Shown here: in pieces, positions 1 to 12,204 of the stretch
How the letters are laid out: the number at the start of each line of letters is the position of its first letter
Position numbering within the stretch: the stretch's first letter is position 1
DNA from: Anastrepha obliqua
Lineage: Eukaryota > Arthropoda > Insecta > Diptera > Tephritidae
Direction of reading: 5' to 3'
Length of the DNA stretch: 64,000 nucleotides
Assembly (NCBI RefSeq): GCF_027943255.1
Contig: NC_072893.1
Span: 122,945,784-123,009,783 of the forward strand
Program-made: the position numbers and the translations under genes
The notes under the pieces: generated by a model
What the model saw: only the letters and a program-made list of their open reading frames with translations
Database searches by the model: none
Told to the model about the DNA's origin: nothing

Positions 1-2080
1 AGAGTGTTAAAACGTTCTACAAACGTTCATTATAAACTGGAAAATGGAAGTACTTCTACAGATGAAGGAAGAGTCTTTTTGAGCCCTTTGCAAAGGAATT
101 CTGCGAAAGTTAATTAGAGTTGCGGTTAGAGAGTCAAATCGTTCTACACAAATTTTGCACTGACAATTTTATTAGTCGTCAACGGTCAACGCCATTCCAT
201 TTCAAATTTAAAATCGTGCTGGCTAACTTCTTTCAGTCAAAGTTCTATAACTCCCTCAGTTTTGCTCCGATTTCCTGGAAATTTTTACGCAAAATTACAA
301 AAGCGTTAGGCTTTGCAAATATGCAAAAAATATACAAAAATCAGTTTAAAAACAAAACTCGGTCAAATGAGCCTAAAACCACACTAGCACCAAGTTACCC
401 TGGTGAGATATCGTAAAGAAACTTAGTTCTCATGTGTTTCTTAAAATGAGTGAAGTCAACAACTGGGTTCTACTTTGATGTAATGGTGTTTTTCAATGCG
501 ATAGTTCTGTAATTAGCGATTAAAATGGCTGGAATTTACGATCGAATTAAATGTATATATTATATTATACTTTCCCAAAAATAAAGAAATACAGTTCATT
601 TGGGTTATAATATGCTTCTTGCGAATTAAGTCCAAAATAATGTTTTTCTAGAAACAGAAAAATTTATAACACACAATTTAATGTGCATAAAATCAAATCT
701 TTGACGAACTAATGCTTTTCACCTACCCTTTTTGATGCTACTTTCTATATCTTCTTCACATAACCACTGAGTAGAGGGTGCATTTTTAGTGCAGAACAAC
801 AAAAATTTTGGAAAATTTTAAATATGCACAACAATTCATATAGCAATGTTGATACATGCATATATACATACATATGTATTCACTATGTTTAAATATACAA
901 TTCCCTTATTTAACTGAATAATCATTCAATCCTGATTTACACGCACACATACACATACTTGTATGTATATAAATGTATATAGTAACAGTATAAATTATCC
1001 ATAAAGCAGGCAATGTCTGCAAAATACACAATTCTCTGCTTTAATGCCGCTTAACTACTCTACAAGTCTACTCAGCTACATACGCTCACATACACATACG
1101 CATACAAGTAGCAGAAAAGTAGTTAATATACATGAAAATAAAGGCATGAAAAGAAAACGATATCAATCACGCTAAATTAAGTTCACTTTAATTTAATCAG
1201 TCGTTTATGAATGTATATAAATACATACGAACAAATGTGTGTGTGCAAGTATTTGTCAAAAGACGCCAATATCCCCGCAACGTCGTGAAGTCATGCGGCT
1301 ATTCAGTTATTTACTTGAGCACATGAACTACCCTGTCTTACTTGTATGTGTATATGTTAAACGGCTGTGGAAAGTGTGAAGGCAAGCGATACTTCAGTAA
1401 TCCGCAAACGCACTAATACTATGCGCTATACACACATACCTAGTATGTATGTAGTATGTATGCTACTTTCTTCTGTTTAGTTCGCTCACTAGCGCACTAG
1501 CGCAATAGCTCTCTCTCTCTCTCTCTTGCTCTCCTTTTCTCAACAGCTTCTTTTCTTGTCTCATATTTTGTTGCTTTACAGCTTTTTTGTAGCGCGACAA
1601 TTGTGCTGCTCTTTGCAGTTATCCTTTTTGTTGCTAATCTAGTGAATCAGGCATTCAAGCGCTCTCCATTCCATTCTCAACCCATGCACCCATGCACGAC
1701 ATTGATCGTGACTCTAGTTCTGCCATGCATAACACACATCTTTCTGTGCTCTCTTTTTCGCTCTCTCTTGCTATACAAAATTGCCCTACCGCTCGCATAG
1801 CGCGTCTTGCACCCGTCCTTGCATTCAACATTTCTTGATATATTTTAGTTAAAACATTCTTATATATTTACATGGCGATTTCTGAGTATACGACCGTGCA
1901 TACATATGAATACATGCATGTATGTATGTATTTTCTTTAGCTAGCGCGCTTGTGTGTTGGTAACTGTAGTGGTCTGGCATCATATGGCACCGCTTTAATT
2001 TCATTTCTAAATTGTTCGCCTTTTGTATGACAATTTACGTTGATTTAGACGTTGAGAATTTATACAAAATAGAAAGCCAA
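1..2080. other. Unassigned AT-rich non-coding sequence
   Basis: I see no gene or recognisable transposon here. The stretch is AT-rich with scattered TATG/CATA runs (around 840-1000, 1200-1240 and 1435-1460), as is common in fly intergenic or intronic DNA. Open frames are short and show no family motif. Confidence 0.5.
1509..1527. repeat. (CT)n microsatellite
   Basis: An uninterrupted CT dinucleotide run of about nine units, followed by CT/TTC-rich sequence to about 1560. Confidence 0.9.
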
Positions 2081-2383
2081 AGATGAGTTACAAAAATTTT
2101 CAAACTAAAATGTTGTTAAAGTATTTAATTTATACCAGAAGAAGAATAGCAAGAAATGAAGGAAGAGAAATTGGTTTGTGTAAAAATAAATCTATTTATC
2201 AAAGAAACAGCATCTCAGAATGTCCTGCACCGCAGGGTGCCAGTGCACTAATGAAGGTTTTATTCAGCACTCTGTGGCTACTTCAGCCGCTCGAAAATTG
2301 ACGGGAAATCGGCGCTCATTCCGAACCCAATCGTTTTCAATGCAAACTTCCAGGTTTCGTAGTTACATCAACGAGTGATGTGA

Positions 2384-3460
2384 TCAAGTAATGTGTCTTC
2401 TAACATCTTGTTGTTCAACTTGTTTCCTAAAATCAGACTTAGGGGTGCGATGTAGTGAGTATGGGTAATGTGCATACTCTTCCTCTTCCGGATCTCTTAA
2501 GATTCGTCCATGAGATTTGCGCAAGAGTGACCGTCGTACCATCCATACTCCATCTATGCTGTCTCTCGATTCCTTCAACTGTAATCCATCCGAGTGTAGT
2601 ACAATGGTCTTCCTGATTGAGTGCTTGAACTTGTCCAGCACCCCACAAATCTAATCACATCTAATCTAAAACTTCCTGGGAGTCTATCCTGGCTTGACCA
2701 CCGTTTGCATCATTTCACGCGATTTCAACAAGATCTTTTTCGGTTATTGTGCTTCTACACGACTCGTTTTCCATCGTCAGTCACCATCCGCTTGAGAAAT
2801 GTGTAGAACTGTACCCACGAAATGGTAGATTACCAGGTTCGGCCATGGGTTATGGGGAAAAACAAAATTGAGCGAGTCTCCGTAGCCGAAATTTCCGCGC
2901 ACGTATTCAATCGTTGTTAAAACTCCAATGAAACAATATGAACGGAGACTATGTTGATTTTCTTCATCTATTACCAACAGAGACGAACTTTTTTCGTAAA
3001 CAAATCGTTGGTAAGACGCCGATTACTTCAGCCCATCGTCTAATTCTTTCAAATTCGCTAAGAGGCGATTACCGGTCTGATCTTGGCCACATCTTTTAAA
3101 ATCTTTTCACCATGAGCTATACCGACCTTCGTTTTTAGTATTCAGCATTATTCGAGTGGTTGTGAAAGGTTTTACTCTTGCAATGAATGTTCAACTCCTG
3201 TGCAATCAAGCAAGACGGCCAAAGGTCGACGATATGCGCTGGCTTAGCGAGATTTGGCTGTTGTCCTCCTATATGACTTATTTTCCATTGTCAGTTGCCA
3301 TTGCTACAGAAATGGATCGATTTCGTTGCGATGCAGCATTGAATCGCGGTTGCAAATTTGAACAGCCCCTTTTTGTATTCAGTCTCAACCAAGTGGGTTC
3401 AAATGGTTTATTAGTCAGGCAATATTTAGCTTCTAGACAATCGAAAAAGAGCTTGCACAA
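2384..3460 (-). other. Unidentified degenerate coding-like stretch
   Basis: Several overlapping minus-strand frames of 60-85 codons follow one another here (3460-3278, 2977-2777, 2641-2384). Base composition is less AT-rich than the flanks. This suggests decayed coding sequence, perhaps an old transposon, but I recognise no family and there is no single long frame. Confidence 0.15.
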
Positions 3461-3669
3461 TGGTCGTACTCAACTTCGCTTACTTTATCCACATTTTCGA
3501 CAATTGGCCTTACAGCGTGTGGTGTATCTTTGACATCAAAATTACCGGAAGGGCATCGACGAAACGAAAATTAAGGCTGTTGCAGTATCACGCCTACAAA
3601 CATTATTTCTCACAGGTTTCCCACCGCCTCGCTTGTGTTTTCGCTTGTATCGAGGAAAAAGTATAAAAT

Positions 3670-4600
3670 GTAGCGTATTTTCCTCTACTGATGTACGTTC
3701 CTCTCTGACGCACACTCAAACACTATTGAGTAGGGAAATCACTAAACTGTCTCAGAAGTTATTTTAACAAAATTTATTATCTTTCCAATGCCATTTAGCG
3801 TAGCCCGATCACACTGATTCTTTGTGAGACGTAGATTGCTTAGACCAGGCATCTATTAGAAAAATAATTGCATGCTTTTTACTACGCTATAACTGTCATC
3901 GACTATGACTTTGCTTGGTGGCAAAAAAGACTGGCTGCCTTGATTAAATTTTAATAAAATCTTCCCGTTTATAGAAGTTCGATACGAACCGAATTTAGGA
4001 CTTCCTTACTTATTTAATTTTAGTTCGTTCGTAGTTGCTTTGGTTGTCATTTATTTCGTTTTGTTTCAGTCATTATTTTTTATCTTTCCATTGCCGTATT
4101 GCTGTACTTCTGTTTCTGTTGCTGTTCACTATGTTTTTCCTATGCAGTTCCGCTTCAATGCATCGCCACTTGTTTCTTTTGTAATTTATATGCGCTTTAC
4201 TGTTTACACAGAGCTCGTATTGTTTTTTCGGTTACGCATACGCCACGTTGTACATTTGTATGCATATTTTTATTTGATTTTATTTCATTTCACGTCATCG
4301 TCTGGAGTAAACGATACACAATTGTTCATCGATTTATTTTAAATGATTTTTGGTCTTTGTTTTTGAATTGTTTTTTTTCTACTGTTTTTGGCATTCATTT
4401 CAGTATTTTTTTTCATTCGTAGTATGCACATATATTTGTTTATTTTATCATTTAATTTAATGTATATTTCATTGCATTCGTAAATAGTTTATTTTCTATT
4501 ATTTTTTGAGCATTTGCCTGCCATTTTATTGATTTTTAGTATTAAATTAGTTTGGAAGGTTTGTTTATTTATATAGGATTTTGGTGACGATTTTTCAAGT
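3670..4600. other. Unassigned T-rich stretch
   Basis: Strongly T-rich on the plus strand, with hydrophobic-looking open frames that are a by-product of composition. No gene, RNA or transposon end is visible. Confidence 0.4.
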
Positions 4601-4609
4601 TTTATTCAT

Positions 4610-5330
4610 TACGAAAACTCGTGCCACGAAGCTTGGTGTATAATCAAACAAGAAAAACATGGAAATAGCAAAGGAGCTGATTGGCACATAAGTGGAATCA
4701 TCGCAACGTTGAAAGACGATTTTGTATATAAGAAATGCTTCTTCAATGCCGCAAAGAAATTTTTTTCTGCATCGAATGTTATTCTTGGATAGAACCTACA
4801 TTTGTTATGATAACCGTATGCAGGAAATTGTAGGTATCAAGCTGAAAAAGTTTGTATGCGAAATACTTTTTTTATTTTGCTGTTGGTGTATAGAGCACGG
4901 AGCAATTATACCTTGACCAGTTGATTCATTTGATGACTACAATATTCAGCCAGACATGGGTTTGGTCTATCATAACAATTTACGGTCTTATGTTGCTGTA
5001 TCAGTCAGAAGCCATTTCGAAAACTGTGGATAGGAACTATTATATCCTATTACCCCCACCGTATTTGCTGGACCTGACTGCTTCTGATTTTCTCTTATTC
5101 CGTTTAATACAAAATGTTGTTTCAGAAAGGACCAAAAATTTGCTTGATCTTTCTTCGTCTCAAAAGAGGAATGTGCGCAACGTCGTATGCAAAAGGTCGT
5201 GGACAAAGCAAGATATACCTTCCAAAATATAAAGCAGCAATGTCGGAATTGACTGCAAAGAAAGATCATGTCAAAAAAAAACTTGAGTGTGTTAGTAAGA
5301 TTGCACTGATTACTGCTTGCAACTAGAGAT
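4610..5330 (+). mobile_element. Decayed mariner transposase relic (irritans-like)
   Basis: Translation in shifting frames gives a recognisable mariner order. A stretch like the R-K-S-F-L-H-R-I...D region (frame starting 4722: QRNFFLHRMLF then YICYDN) marks the first catalytic block. A segment at about 4955-5030 corresponds to the HDNARPH block and has lost its key Asp. PPYLLDLTASDFLLFRLIQN near 5055-5110 matches the PPYSPD-APSD-LF signature. Many stops and frameshifts interrupt it. No terminal repeats were found. DD34D mariner of irritans type is the best reading; the call rests on motif order only. Confidence 0.5.
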
Positions 5331-5339
5331 AACATTGGA

Positions 5340-5508
5340 ATAACCATTTTAATTGCGAGATGATCGAGATAATGATAACTTAGCCTATCATTTATGTTGG
5401 TAAGTGCTACTAATAGCGAAAAATTTAATCCTATAACGGCCAGCAAGCAACCTTGACAAATATTTCACTAAGAAAACTTGACTGCTTAGAAGTTGTGCGC
5501 TATTGAAA
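5340..5508. other. Short unassigned spacer between two mariners
   Basis: No coding or repeat signal recognised; it lies directly left of the TA target site of the next element. Confidence 0.3.
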
Positions 5509-5510
5509 TA

Positions 5511-5699
5511 CCTTCTGCTCAAATATGAACGAGACGGTATCAATAAAACGGTCCGCGGATGACATATGGCAAAAATAAATTTTTTGTTTTTTGGTAGGAC
5601 TGTTATAAGCTTGCATGGCAAATTTCAGCGTGATATGTCACATAGTTTCTTTTCTGTGCTACTGTAAACAAGTCAAGCTCGAGTGTGTTCTTCGAATTT
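5511..5699. repeat. Left long terminal inverted repeat
   Basis: Pairs with 6243-6428 in inverted orientation, with only scattered mismatches and a few 1-bp indels over about 188 bp. Confidence 0.85.
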
Positions 5700-5703
5700 A
5701 ACG

Positions 5704-6338
5704 ATGGAAATTCAAGTTGAACAAAGAATTTCTTTGAAATTTTGTTATTCCAACAAAATTTCGGCTTCAGACGCCTTAAAAATATTGCAGACAACCTATG
5801 GGGACTCTGCTCTATCGCGTGCACGTGTTTTCCAGTGGTACAAATCGTTCAAAGATGGCCGTACATCGGTTGAAAACTTGCCTCATGAACGTCGTAAACG
5901 ACGAAAACATCGGAAAAGTAAAGGAAATTGTGCTTGAAAATCGCACAAATTGCAAAATCGGTTAACGCTGAATATTATTTAGACGTTTTAAAGCGTTTGC
6001 GCGAGAACATTCGTCTTAAAAGGAAGGAATTGTGGGACAACAAGTCATGGTTCTTGCATCACGATAATGCACCTGCTCACACATCACGTCTTGTTCGCGA
6101 TTATTTGAACAAAAATAATGTTAATATCGTTCCGCAAGCACCGTATTCGCCTGATATGGCTCCATGTGACTTTTTCCTGTTTCCCAAGCTCAAGTTGCCG
6201 CTCAATGGAAAACATTTTGAGACAATTGAAGTCATAAAAGAGAATTCGAAGAACACACTCGAGCTTGACTTGTTTACAGTAGCACAGAAAACAAATTATG
6301 TGACATATCACGGTGAAATTTGCCATGTAAGCTTATAA
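5704..6338 (+). pseudogene. Internally deleted mariner transposase
   Basis: The start ATG at 5704 opens a frame whose first ~75 residues form the Mos1-type HTH region (SASDALKILQTTYGDSALSR, then VFQWYKSFKDGR). The frame breaks near 5937. A second frame resumes with YYLDVLKRLRENI and carries the second catalytic Asp in HHDNAPAHTS and the third in YSPDMAPCDFFLFPKLK, giving DD34D spacing. The first catalytic Asp and surrounding ~100 residues are missing. The last ~30 codons lie inside the right inverted repeat, so the C-terminus is encoded by the terminal repeat itself. It cannot make active transposase. Confidence 0.8.
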
Positions 6339-6428
6339 CAGTCCCACCAAAAAACAAAAAATTGATTTTGCCATATGTCATCCGCGACCGTTTTATTGAT
6401 ACCATCTCGTTCATATTTGAGCAGAAGG
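6243..6428. repeat. Right long terminal inverted repeat
   Basis: Reverse-complement partner of 5511-5699. Its outer end is followed by the TA target duplicate. Confidence 0.85.
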
Positions 6429-6430
6429 TA

Positions 6431-9414
6431 ATGATGCTATCGCCCTGCAAAATCTTCAACTATTTTTGATCGACTAAAGGGAGTCCTAGTATATTTGAGT
6501 TAATTGTATGTACTGAATGTGAATTATGGGTGTAATGATTCCAATCGGTATCTACCCAACAATCTTCCAAACAGAAATATAGGAGGTGTGGGAGGAGAAG
6601 AAGTTCGTTGAACACTGGTGAAATTCTATCGAGCTGCGACAAGTGAAACAAACACAGAGGAATTTCTGGTAAGCTATTATACTTTCCCTAAGCAGATCAG
6701 CCTTGAGACGAACCAACTGATTACTTTACAGGCCACTGCAGCCTGAGATAGCACTTAAATAAAATTGGTCTCTCTGAAATCATTATCTGCTGATGCTGCG
6801 ATATGCACACTGAACATTCAGAAGACATCCTTTGTAAAAGCCCTGCACTAGGCAGAAAACGTCTACTCCACTTTTGTGGTGCTTGCATCATATAAATTTT
6901 GGAACAATAAGCCCCAGATTGTGTTAAAATTAAAAAAAAAACCTTAAAATAAAGGGTACCTCTGCAGGCTTTGCACAATAGATGTATTTTAGTTGCAGTG
7001 CGCAGGAGCTTAATAAAGATAATAATAATAGCATTGGAATGAAATTTTCGAAGCACCAATAAATGTACAAGAATTTTGTGATTTTCATCGAATCGCTCTT
7101 TTATTGCAGTCTGTTCTGCATTTTACTTCCAAAATATTAAAATATCGCATCTTAACTTTCGATGATGTTTTTGCACATTGAAATTATTGAATCGGTCTTT
7201 AGTCAGTATTTGGTAAAACTACTGATTCCGAAATGCTTTCGATATTTTATTTTTTTGGTGTTTTCAAGGTGAAAATAACTGCTTCGATCTTAGTACGAAT
7301 TGTAAAAGTTAACACAAGAAGGTTGACGCACTGCATCTTTTTGCTTTTAAAATCGAATCGTAGCGCAGAAGAGGCCTGCTTATTATTTATTCCTCCAAAC
7401 ATGTTTTGCGCGATTTTTTGAAGTGAAATATTTTCTTTTATCTCTTAGCTATTATTGTGCTTAAAAAACTGCCACTAGAAAACATGAATTACAAAGCGAC
7501 TAAGGACTATTAAGTCAGCAGCATATCCGAATAATTTTGCATAAGTCTTTTCTCCAGTGCAACAGTATCAATCGTGGACCTTCAATTTTACAATAGTTTA
7601 TCTCCGACTGCGATTTAAAAAAAATACTAACTTATCTTCAGAAAAAAAAAATTATTTACATCAAATAACTAGTTAAATCACCGAAGGACTTCACGTAATA
7701 GAGAGCAATCGTGCTCAAATTCCTATTCTATCTGTGTGTATGTACCACACACTGATTCTTCAAGTTATAATTTGCAAAATGTCCCAAGTACCATTTGTGC
7801 TGCTGAGGCCCCAATAGTCCTCCATGTTGCTGCTTTTGAATGCTCCTTTGCTGCCGTAACGGGCTATATCTTCACTTTTATTTGTACAGCGCTGAGCGTT
7901 GCCAGTTAAGTGCACGCGTACTCAGCAATTTTCTTTTTTTGTCACCTTTAACGCAAACCACCTTTCGGTTAAAGCAAAACCAAAAACACTTTTTTATGCA
8001 GATTTAACTTTTTACGCGGTTTCACATAAATATCGTTTGTTTGAAATGAAAATAATAGTGATTTCAAAAAATTTAACTTTTTTCAGTACTGTGCGCTTTC
8101 ATAACTTTTTTTTAACGCTGCCTGCTAAAACGTTTATTTTCGATGTCCACTCGCGTACTGTTCGACGAATAATCCAGCCGCCGCAAACGAAATGCTCGCA
8201 CTGCCCACAATCGTTCACTAATTCGTTCACTGCACCACCGCCGTACGCGTCTTTGTCGCCGTCGTCGTCGTCCGGATTGAGTGTACGCCACTCGCTACTA
8301 AACGCGACCGGATACCGTTCAAGCTCGTACAGAGGCTTTCGGCAAATCTTCTGAGATGGCTGTGAAGTTACTTAAGCAACCGCCCAACGTATGTATGTAT
8401 GCATGTTTGTGTGTGTAAATATGTAATAAATGCCGTCAATGATAATCGGTTGCGCCTTTCCGTCTTCGTTTGTACCGCTCACGTTGTCGGCTTGTTTGGA
8501 TATTGTCGTCGTACGTAGTAGTGGTCGTCGTCGTCAGTGCCGCCTTCACCGAATTAGTGGTGCGCGTAGTCGATTTCGATTTCCAACGCCTTACTGCCGT
8601 ATAAATTATTCACTGTTATTGTTGTTCTTTTAATAATTTAACTATCGGTGGTTACTCAAAGGAATTACATAGCTACGTGAAAATTGACCGCGCACTAAAC
8701 CGCCGCCGCCATTGCCACAGCCGTCACACAACATACTGAACGTTGGATGATCGTGATGCACCGTTCCGAGTTAGTGACTACTAAGTCCGACCACTCAACA
8801 ACCTAACGCGACACGGCGTAATCCATGACAATTGACAGTGATGGCAGCAATTGCCGCTGCTATAGTAGTTACCGCGCTGCGGCAAGTCGCATGAAAAGCG
8901 TGGCAAACGGAAAGCGCTATTTGTTGACGCGTTGCGGGTGTAGGTACGGTTGAATGTCGTTGGGGTATTTGTGTGTGTGCGTATGTATGTTCGCCTATGC
9001 AGGCTGTTTAATGTATTGTGCGCGCTTGTTCAGATCGTCGTTTGTGTTTGCAGTTGCGACGGCGCGGTCGCGGCAAAGCAGGGCTTGAATGCGCACCCAC
9101 CCACCCAGCAGCGCAACATACTCGCATCCAGAAGCTAGATTTTTGAGTTAATTTATATTGTATTTAGGCATACTTATATGTATGTATGTAGGTATGTATG
9201 TATATGTACATGTGCGAAAGTATGTGTTTGCATATACTATAAGTTAATGTGGATACGTCAGACGCGAAATTTTTTATTTTTATCTACAAACATACCTACG
9301 TACATACATGCATTTGTATCTAATTCAGCCAAGGCGGCGCGCCATACAACTGAAATTCAGGTAGGCTACATTCGTTAGAATCAAAAGCGAACTAATGAAC
9401 TAAGATGAGTATAA
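6431..9414. other. No gene recognised; less AT-rich block at 8.1-9.1 kb
   Basis: About 3 kb without a supported gene. From 8130 to 9130 the sequence becomes clearly richer in G, C and CpG (repeated GCCGCC, CGTCGTCG), unlike its surroundings. That could be a promoter or 5' untranslated region of a gene with large introns. A possible short coding exon is ATG at 8356 reading MAVKLLKQPPN up to a GTATGT donor at 8389, but nothing confirms it. TATG microsatellite runs occur at 8390-8405 and 9176-9205. Confidence 0.3.
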
Positions 9415-9937
9415 AAAATATAAAAATATACAAAAAAATGAAATACTATGTACTGTAAAATAAAATAAGATAAAATAAAATATAAAAATAAATATAATAA
9501 AATGAAACGAAATAAATATAATAAAATGTAAGCACTAAATAAATAAATAAACAAAACTTAAATAAAAAATTGATATTCATTAATAAAATAAAAATAAATA
9601 CATAAAACTAAATTTAAATAAACTAAAATTCAATAAAAAAATTAGATTCATTAATAAAAAAATAAAACAAAATAAAATAAAATTAGATATAATAAAATAA
9701 AAATAAGTGAAAAAATACAACTAAAATTGAATAGAAAAATTAGGTTCATTAATAAAATAAAAATAAATAAATAAAAATAAAAATAAAATATAATAAAATA
9801 AAAATAAATAAATAAATAAAACTAAATTTAAATAAACCAAAATTCAATCAAAAAAATGAGATTCATTAAAATAAAAAATAAACAAAATAAAATAAAATTA
9901 GATATAATAAAATAAAAATAAATAAAAATACCAGCTG
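9415..9937. repeat. A-rich degenerate tandem repeat (AAATA/AAAAT units)
   Basis: About 520 bp made of AAATAAAAT-like words. A larger unit of roughly 100-140 bp is visible: blocks resembling AAATTCAATAAAAAAATTAG then ATTCATTAATAAAAT recur near 9555-9590, 9625-9655, 9720-9750 and 9840-9870. No coding potential. Confidence 0.75.
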
Positions 9938-9941
9938 TTAA

Positions 9942-10625
9942 GGGCTTAGAGGTAGCCAGAGTTTTCAAAAAATTGGATTTTTTTGCATATTCTTAAAGTA
10001 TAATCTCGTAAAAATATTGTGTTAAAATTTGAAGTGAATGCGACAAATACTTTTCGAGTTACTCAACAATTAACGACTGGCGTTCAGGCGCTCCGGAGCG
10101 TTCTAGAGCAATTAGCAAAACTTTAAATGCGTTTTTCTCAAAACTATATTTTTTGGATTGGTGATCGCTGTAACTTAAAAACCGCTTGGTAGATTTCAAT
10201 AAAATTTACACTGCTTTTGAAAAATATTCGTGCCTGATCGAAGAATTTTTTTTACAAAAAATTCGATTGTTTTTTTCTCGAAAATCTGGAAAGTATTGTT
10301 AATTTTGAAAAAAATAAAAAGCTTCGAGGAAGTAGAAAATTATCTATTATAAAACTAATTTCTGTTGTCCGATTGATTTTAGATGAATCTCCAAGGACTT
10401 GTGATGATCACCGCAACTTCAAAGGACTTCTGAAGAAACGGGCTCCACACAAACAGCGATAACTTTATTATTATTGATTTTTTTTTTTGAAATTTTGCTT
10501 AAGTCAAGTCGAAACATGTTAATGCTCTGTTTTGGTTTTTGTAAAATAAAGCAATATTGACTAGCAAAAACAAAAAAATTATTGAAAATCATCATTTTTT
10601 CGGGCGTCTGACTATCCCTAACCTC
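9942..10625. mobile_element. TTAA-flanked non-autonomous element
   Basis: The segment lies between two TTAA tetranucleotides (9938-9941 and 10626-10629). Its ends are imperfect inverted repeats: GGGCTTAGAGGTAGCCAGA at the left and the reverse complement of GAGGTTAGGGATAGTCAGA at the right (14 of 19 positions). There is no coding sequence. Inside are the phrases GCGTTTTTCTCAAAACTA and long T runs that recur in other TTAA-flanked copies in this window. TTAA duplication suggests a piggyBac-type non-autonomous element; no transposase supports that. Confidence 0.55.
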
Positions 10626-10699
10626 TTAAAGCTAACACGATTGACTATACAATTTTCAAAGTCAGCTACGAATGGATTATTTTAATTTATTTCAATTTT

Positions 10700-12173
10700 T
10701 ATTTCACAAGACGAAATATTAGAAGAAATTTCATATCTTAAGACAAAAAAATCGCCAGGCTACGACCTCATTACTGCTGAAATATTGAAACAGCTCCCGA
10801 ACAATATTATTGCTGTATTGATGAATATTGTCAACACCACATTTAAGCTGAAATATTTTTCAATATATTGGAAAACAGCGGAAGTCGTTATGTTCAATAA
10901 GCCAGGTAAAGATACTCACGATGTAACATCATACAGGCCTATCTCCCTTCTTCCAATACTATCGAAAATGGTGGAAAAATTGTTAATCAAAAAGATCAAC
11001 ATAATAATAGAAAACAAAAAAATTATACCGACGCACCAATTTGGATTCCGCACGAAGCATTCGACTATCGATCAAGTACATAGGATAGTGCGAATAATAG
11101 AAAATGCTTTTGAAGAAAGAAAAACCTGCTCTGCGGTATTCCTTGATATATCCAAGGCGTTCGACAAAGTATGCCATTATGGGCTACAGAAGAAAATAAA
11201 TGCGTTGCTACCCAAGCAGTACTCCACCATCCTACATTCGTATTTATCCGACCGTTACTTCAGAGTAAAACAAGAAGATTCATATTCATGTCTCAAACCA
11301 ATCAAAGCAGGGGTTCCCCAGGGAAGCGTACTTGGCCCTTTATTGTATTTGCTCTTTACATGCGATCTGCCATGCAATTCAAACTGCGTAACAGCTACTT
11401 TTGCCGACAATACAGCTATTCTTTCGATAGGAAACACGGAAAACACATCGACATCACAATTACAATTAGCCATAAATGAAATATATGACTGGACCAATAA
11501 ATGGCATATTAAATTAAATGAAAGCAAGTCTGTGCATATAAATTTCACCCAAAACAAAATCAAATATGTTCCAATATATTTAAATGGTAGACAGGTTCCA
11601 TACTCAAATACTGCAAAGTATCTGGGCATGACTCTAGACGCCAAGCTAAGATGGAAAGCCCATGTAAAGAAAAAAAAAAGAAGAAATGGAATTAAAATAC
11701 AGAAATATGTATTGGCTTATGGGAAAGGAATCAGCACTATCCACCAATAATAAAATTCTGAAGCCTATATGGTCCTACGGCGCACAGTTATGGGGCTGAT
11801 CCAGCCAAAGTAACATTCAATCTATACAAAGGCTCCAAAACAAAATTATTAAATGTGCAGTCGGTGGTCCGTGGTATATCCGAAGCTCCGATCTTGAACG
11901 CGACCTAAATATTGACTCGGTGGTAGACACGATAAAAAAGATAGCAAAAGCCCATGATGAAAGGTTAAAAAACCACGTCAATACGGAGGCCACTATTCTC
12001 GCTAATCCAGCTAATTGGAGAAGAAGACTGAAACGCAGAAAGCCCAAAGACTTAATGTACTAACCACACCTTAGCGTTAACTGTTGTATATACCTTATTT
12101 TCTAAATTCTAAACAAATTGCTCGTTAGTTAATAAAATTTTTTCTTTGTAACTAGTCGCAATGTAAAATAATA

Positions 12174-12203
<30 letters not shown>
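10700..12203 (+). mobile_element. 5'-truncated Jockey-like LINE with poly(A) tail
   Basis: A non-LTR retrotransposon on the plus strand. It begins inside the reverse transcriptase domain, runs through a short 3' coding tail and UTR, and ends in a poly(A) run at about 12173-12200. The 5' truncation and A tail are typical of target-primed insertion. Target-site duplications could not be fixed because both flanks are AT-rich. Confidence 0.85.
10704..12063 (+). pseudogene. Reverse transcriptase of Jockey-like LINE
   Basis: One frame stays open for 321 codons from 10785. It contains the RT blocks SYRPISLLPILSKMVEKLL, the HQFGFRTKHST region, VFLDISKAFDKV (first catalytic Asp), AGVPQGSVLGPLLYLL, and TFADNTAIL where the catalytic F/YADD box has lost its second Asp. 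After a frameshift near 11695 the coding sequence continues to a stop at 12061 (ending RRKPKDLMY). Upstream codons (ISYLKTKKSPGYDLITAEIL) lie before 10785. The long open frame suggests a fairly young copy, but the FADN box and frameshift make it inactive. Confidence 0.85.

Positions 12204-12204
<1 letters not shown>

Larger units (their letters stand above)
5511..6428 (+). mobile_element. Mariner-family element with long (~188 bp) inverted ends
   Basis: The element is 918 bp and is flanked by a TA target-site duplication (5509-5510 and 6429-6430). It starts CCTTCTGCTCAAATATGAAC and ends with the reverse complement. The inverted repeats run 5511-5699 and 6243-6428 and are almost identical, far longer than the usual ~28-bp mariner end. 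Between them lies a transposase relic with an N-terminal HTH and the C-terminal DD34D motifs, but the middle is deleted. The element is therefore non-autonomous. Similarity of the two ends suggests the copy is not very old. Confidence 0.85.

Noticed and set aside
4040..4422. Hydrophobic plus-strand open frames that look like membrane proteins
   Set aside because: The region is T-rich, so Phe/Leu/Ile-rich frames arise by composition; no conserved motif, start context or splice structure.
7899..8354. 151-codon plus-strand open frame
   Set aside because: Low-complexity Ser/Pro-rich end from CG-rich sequence, no family motif, no supporting splice sites; kept only as a note on composition.
9178..9378. 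66-codon frame over a TATG microsatellite
   Set aside because: Cys/Val/Tyr-rich translation comes directly from GTATGT repeats.
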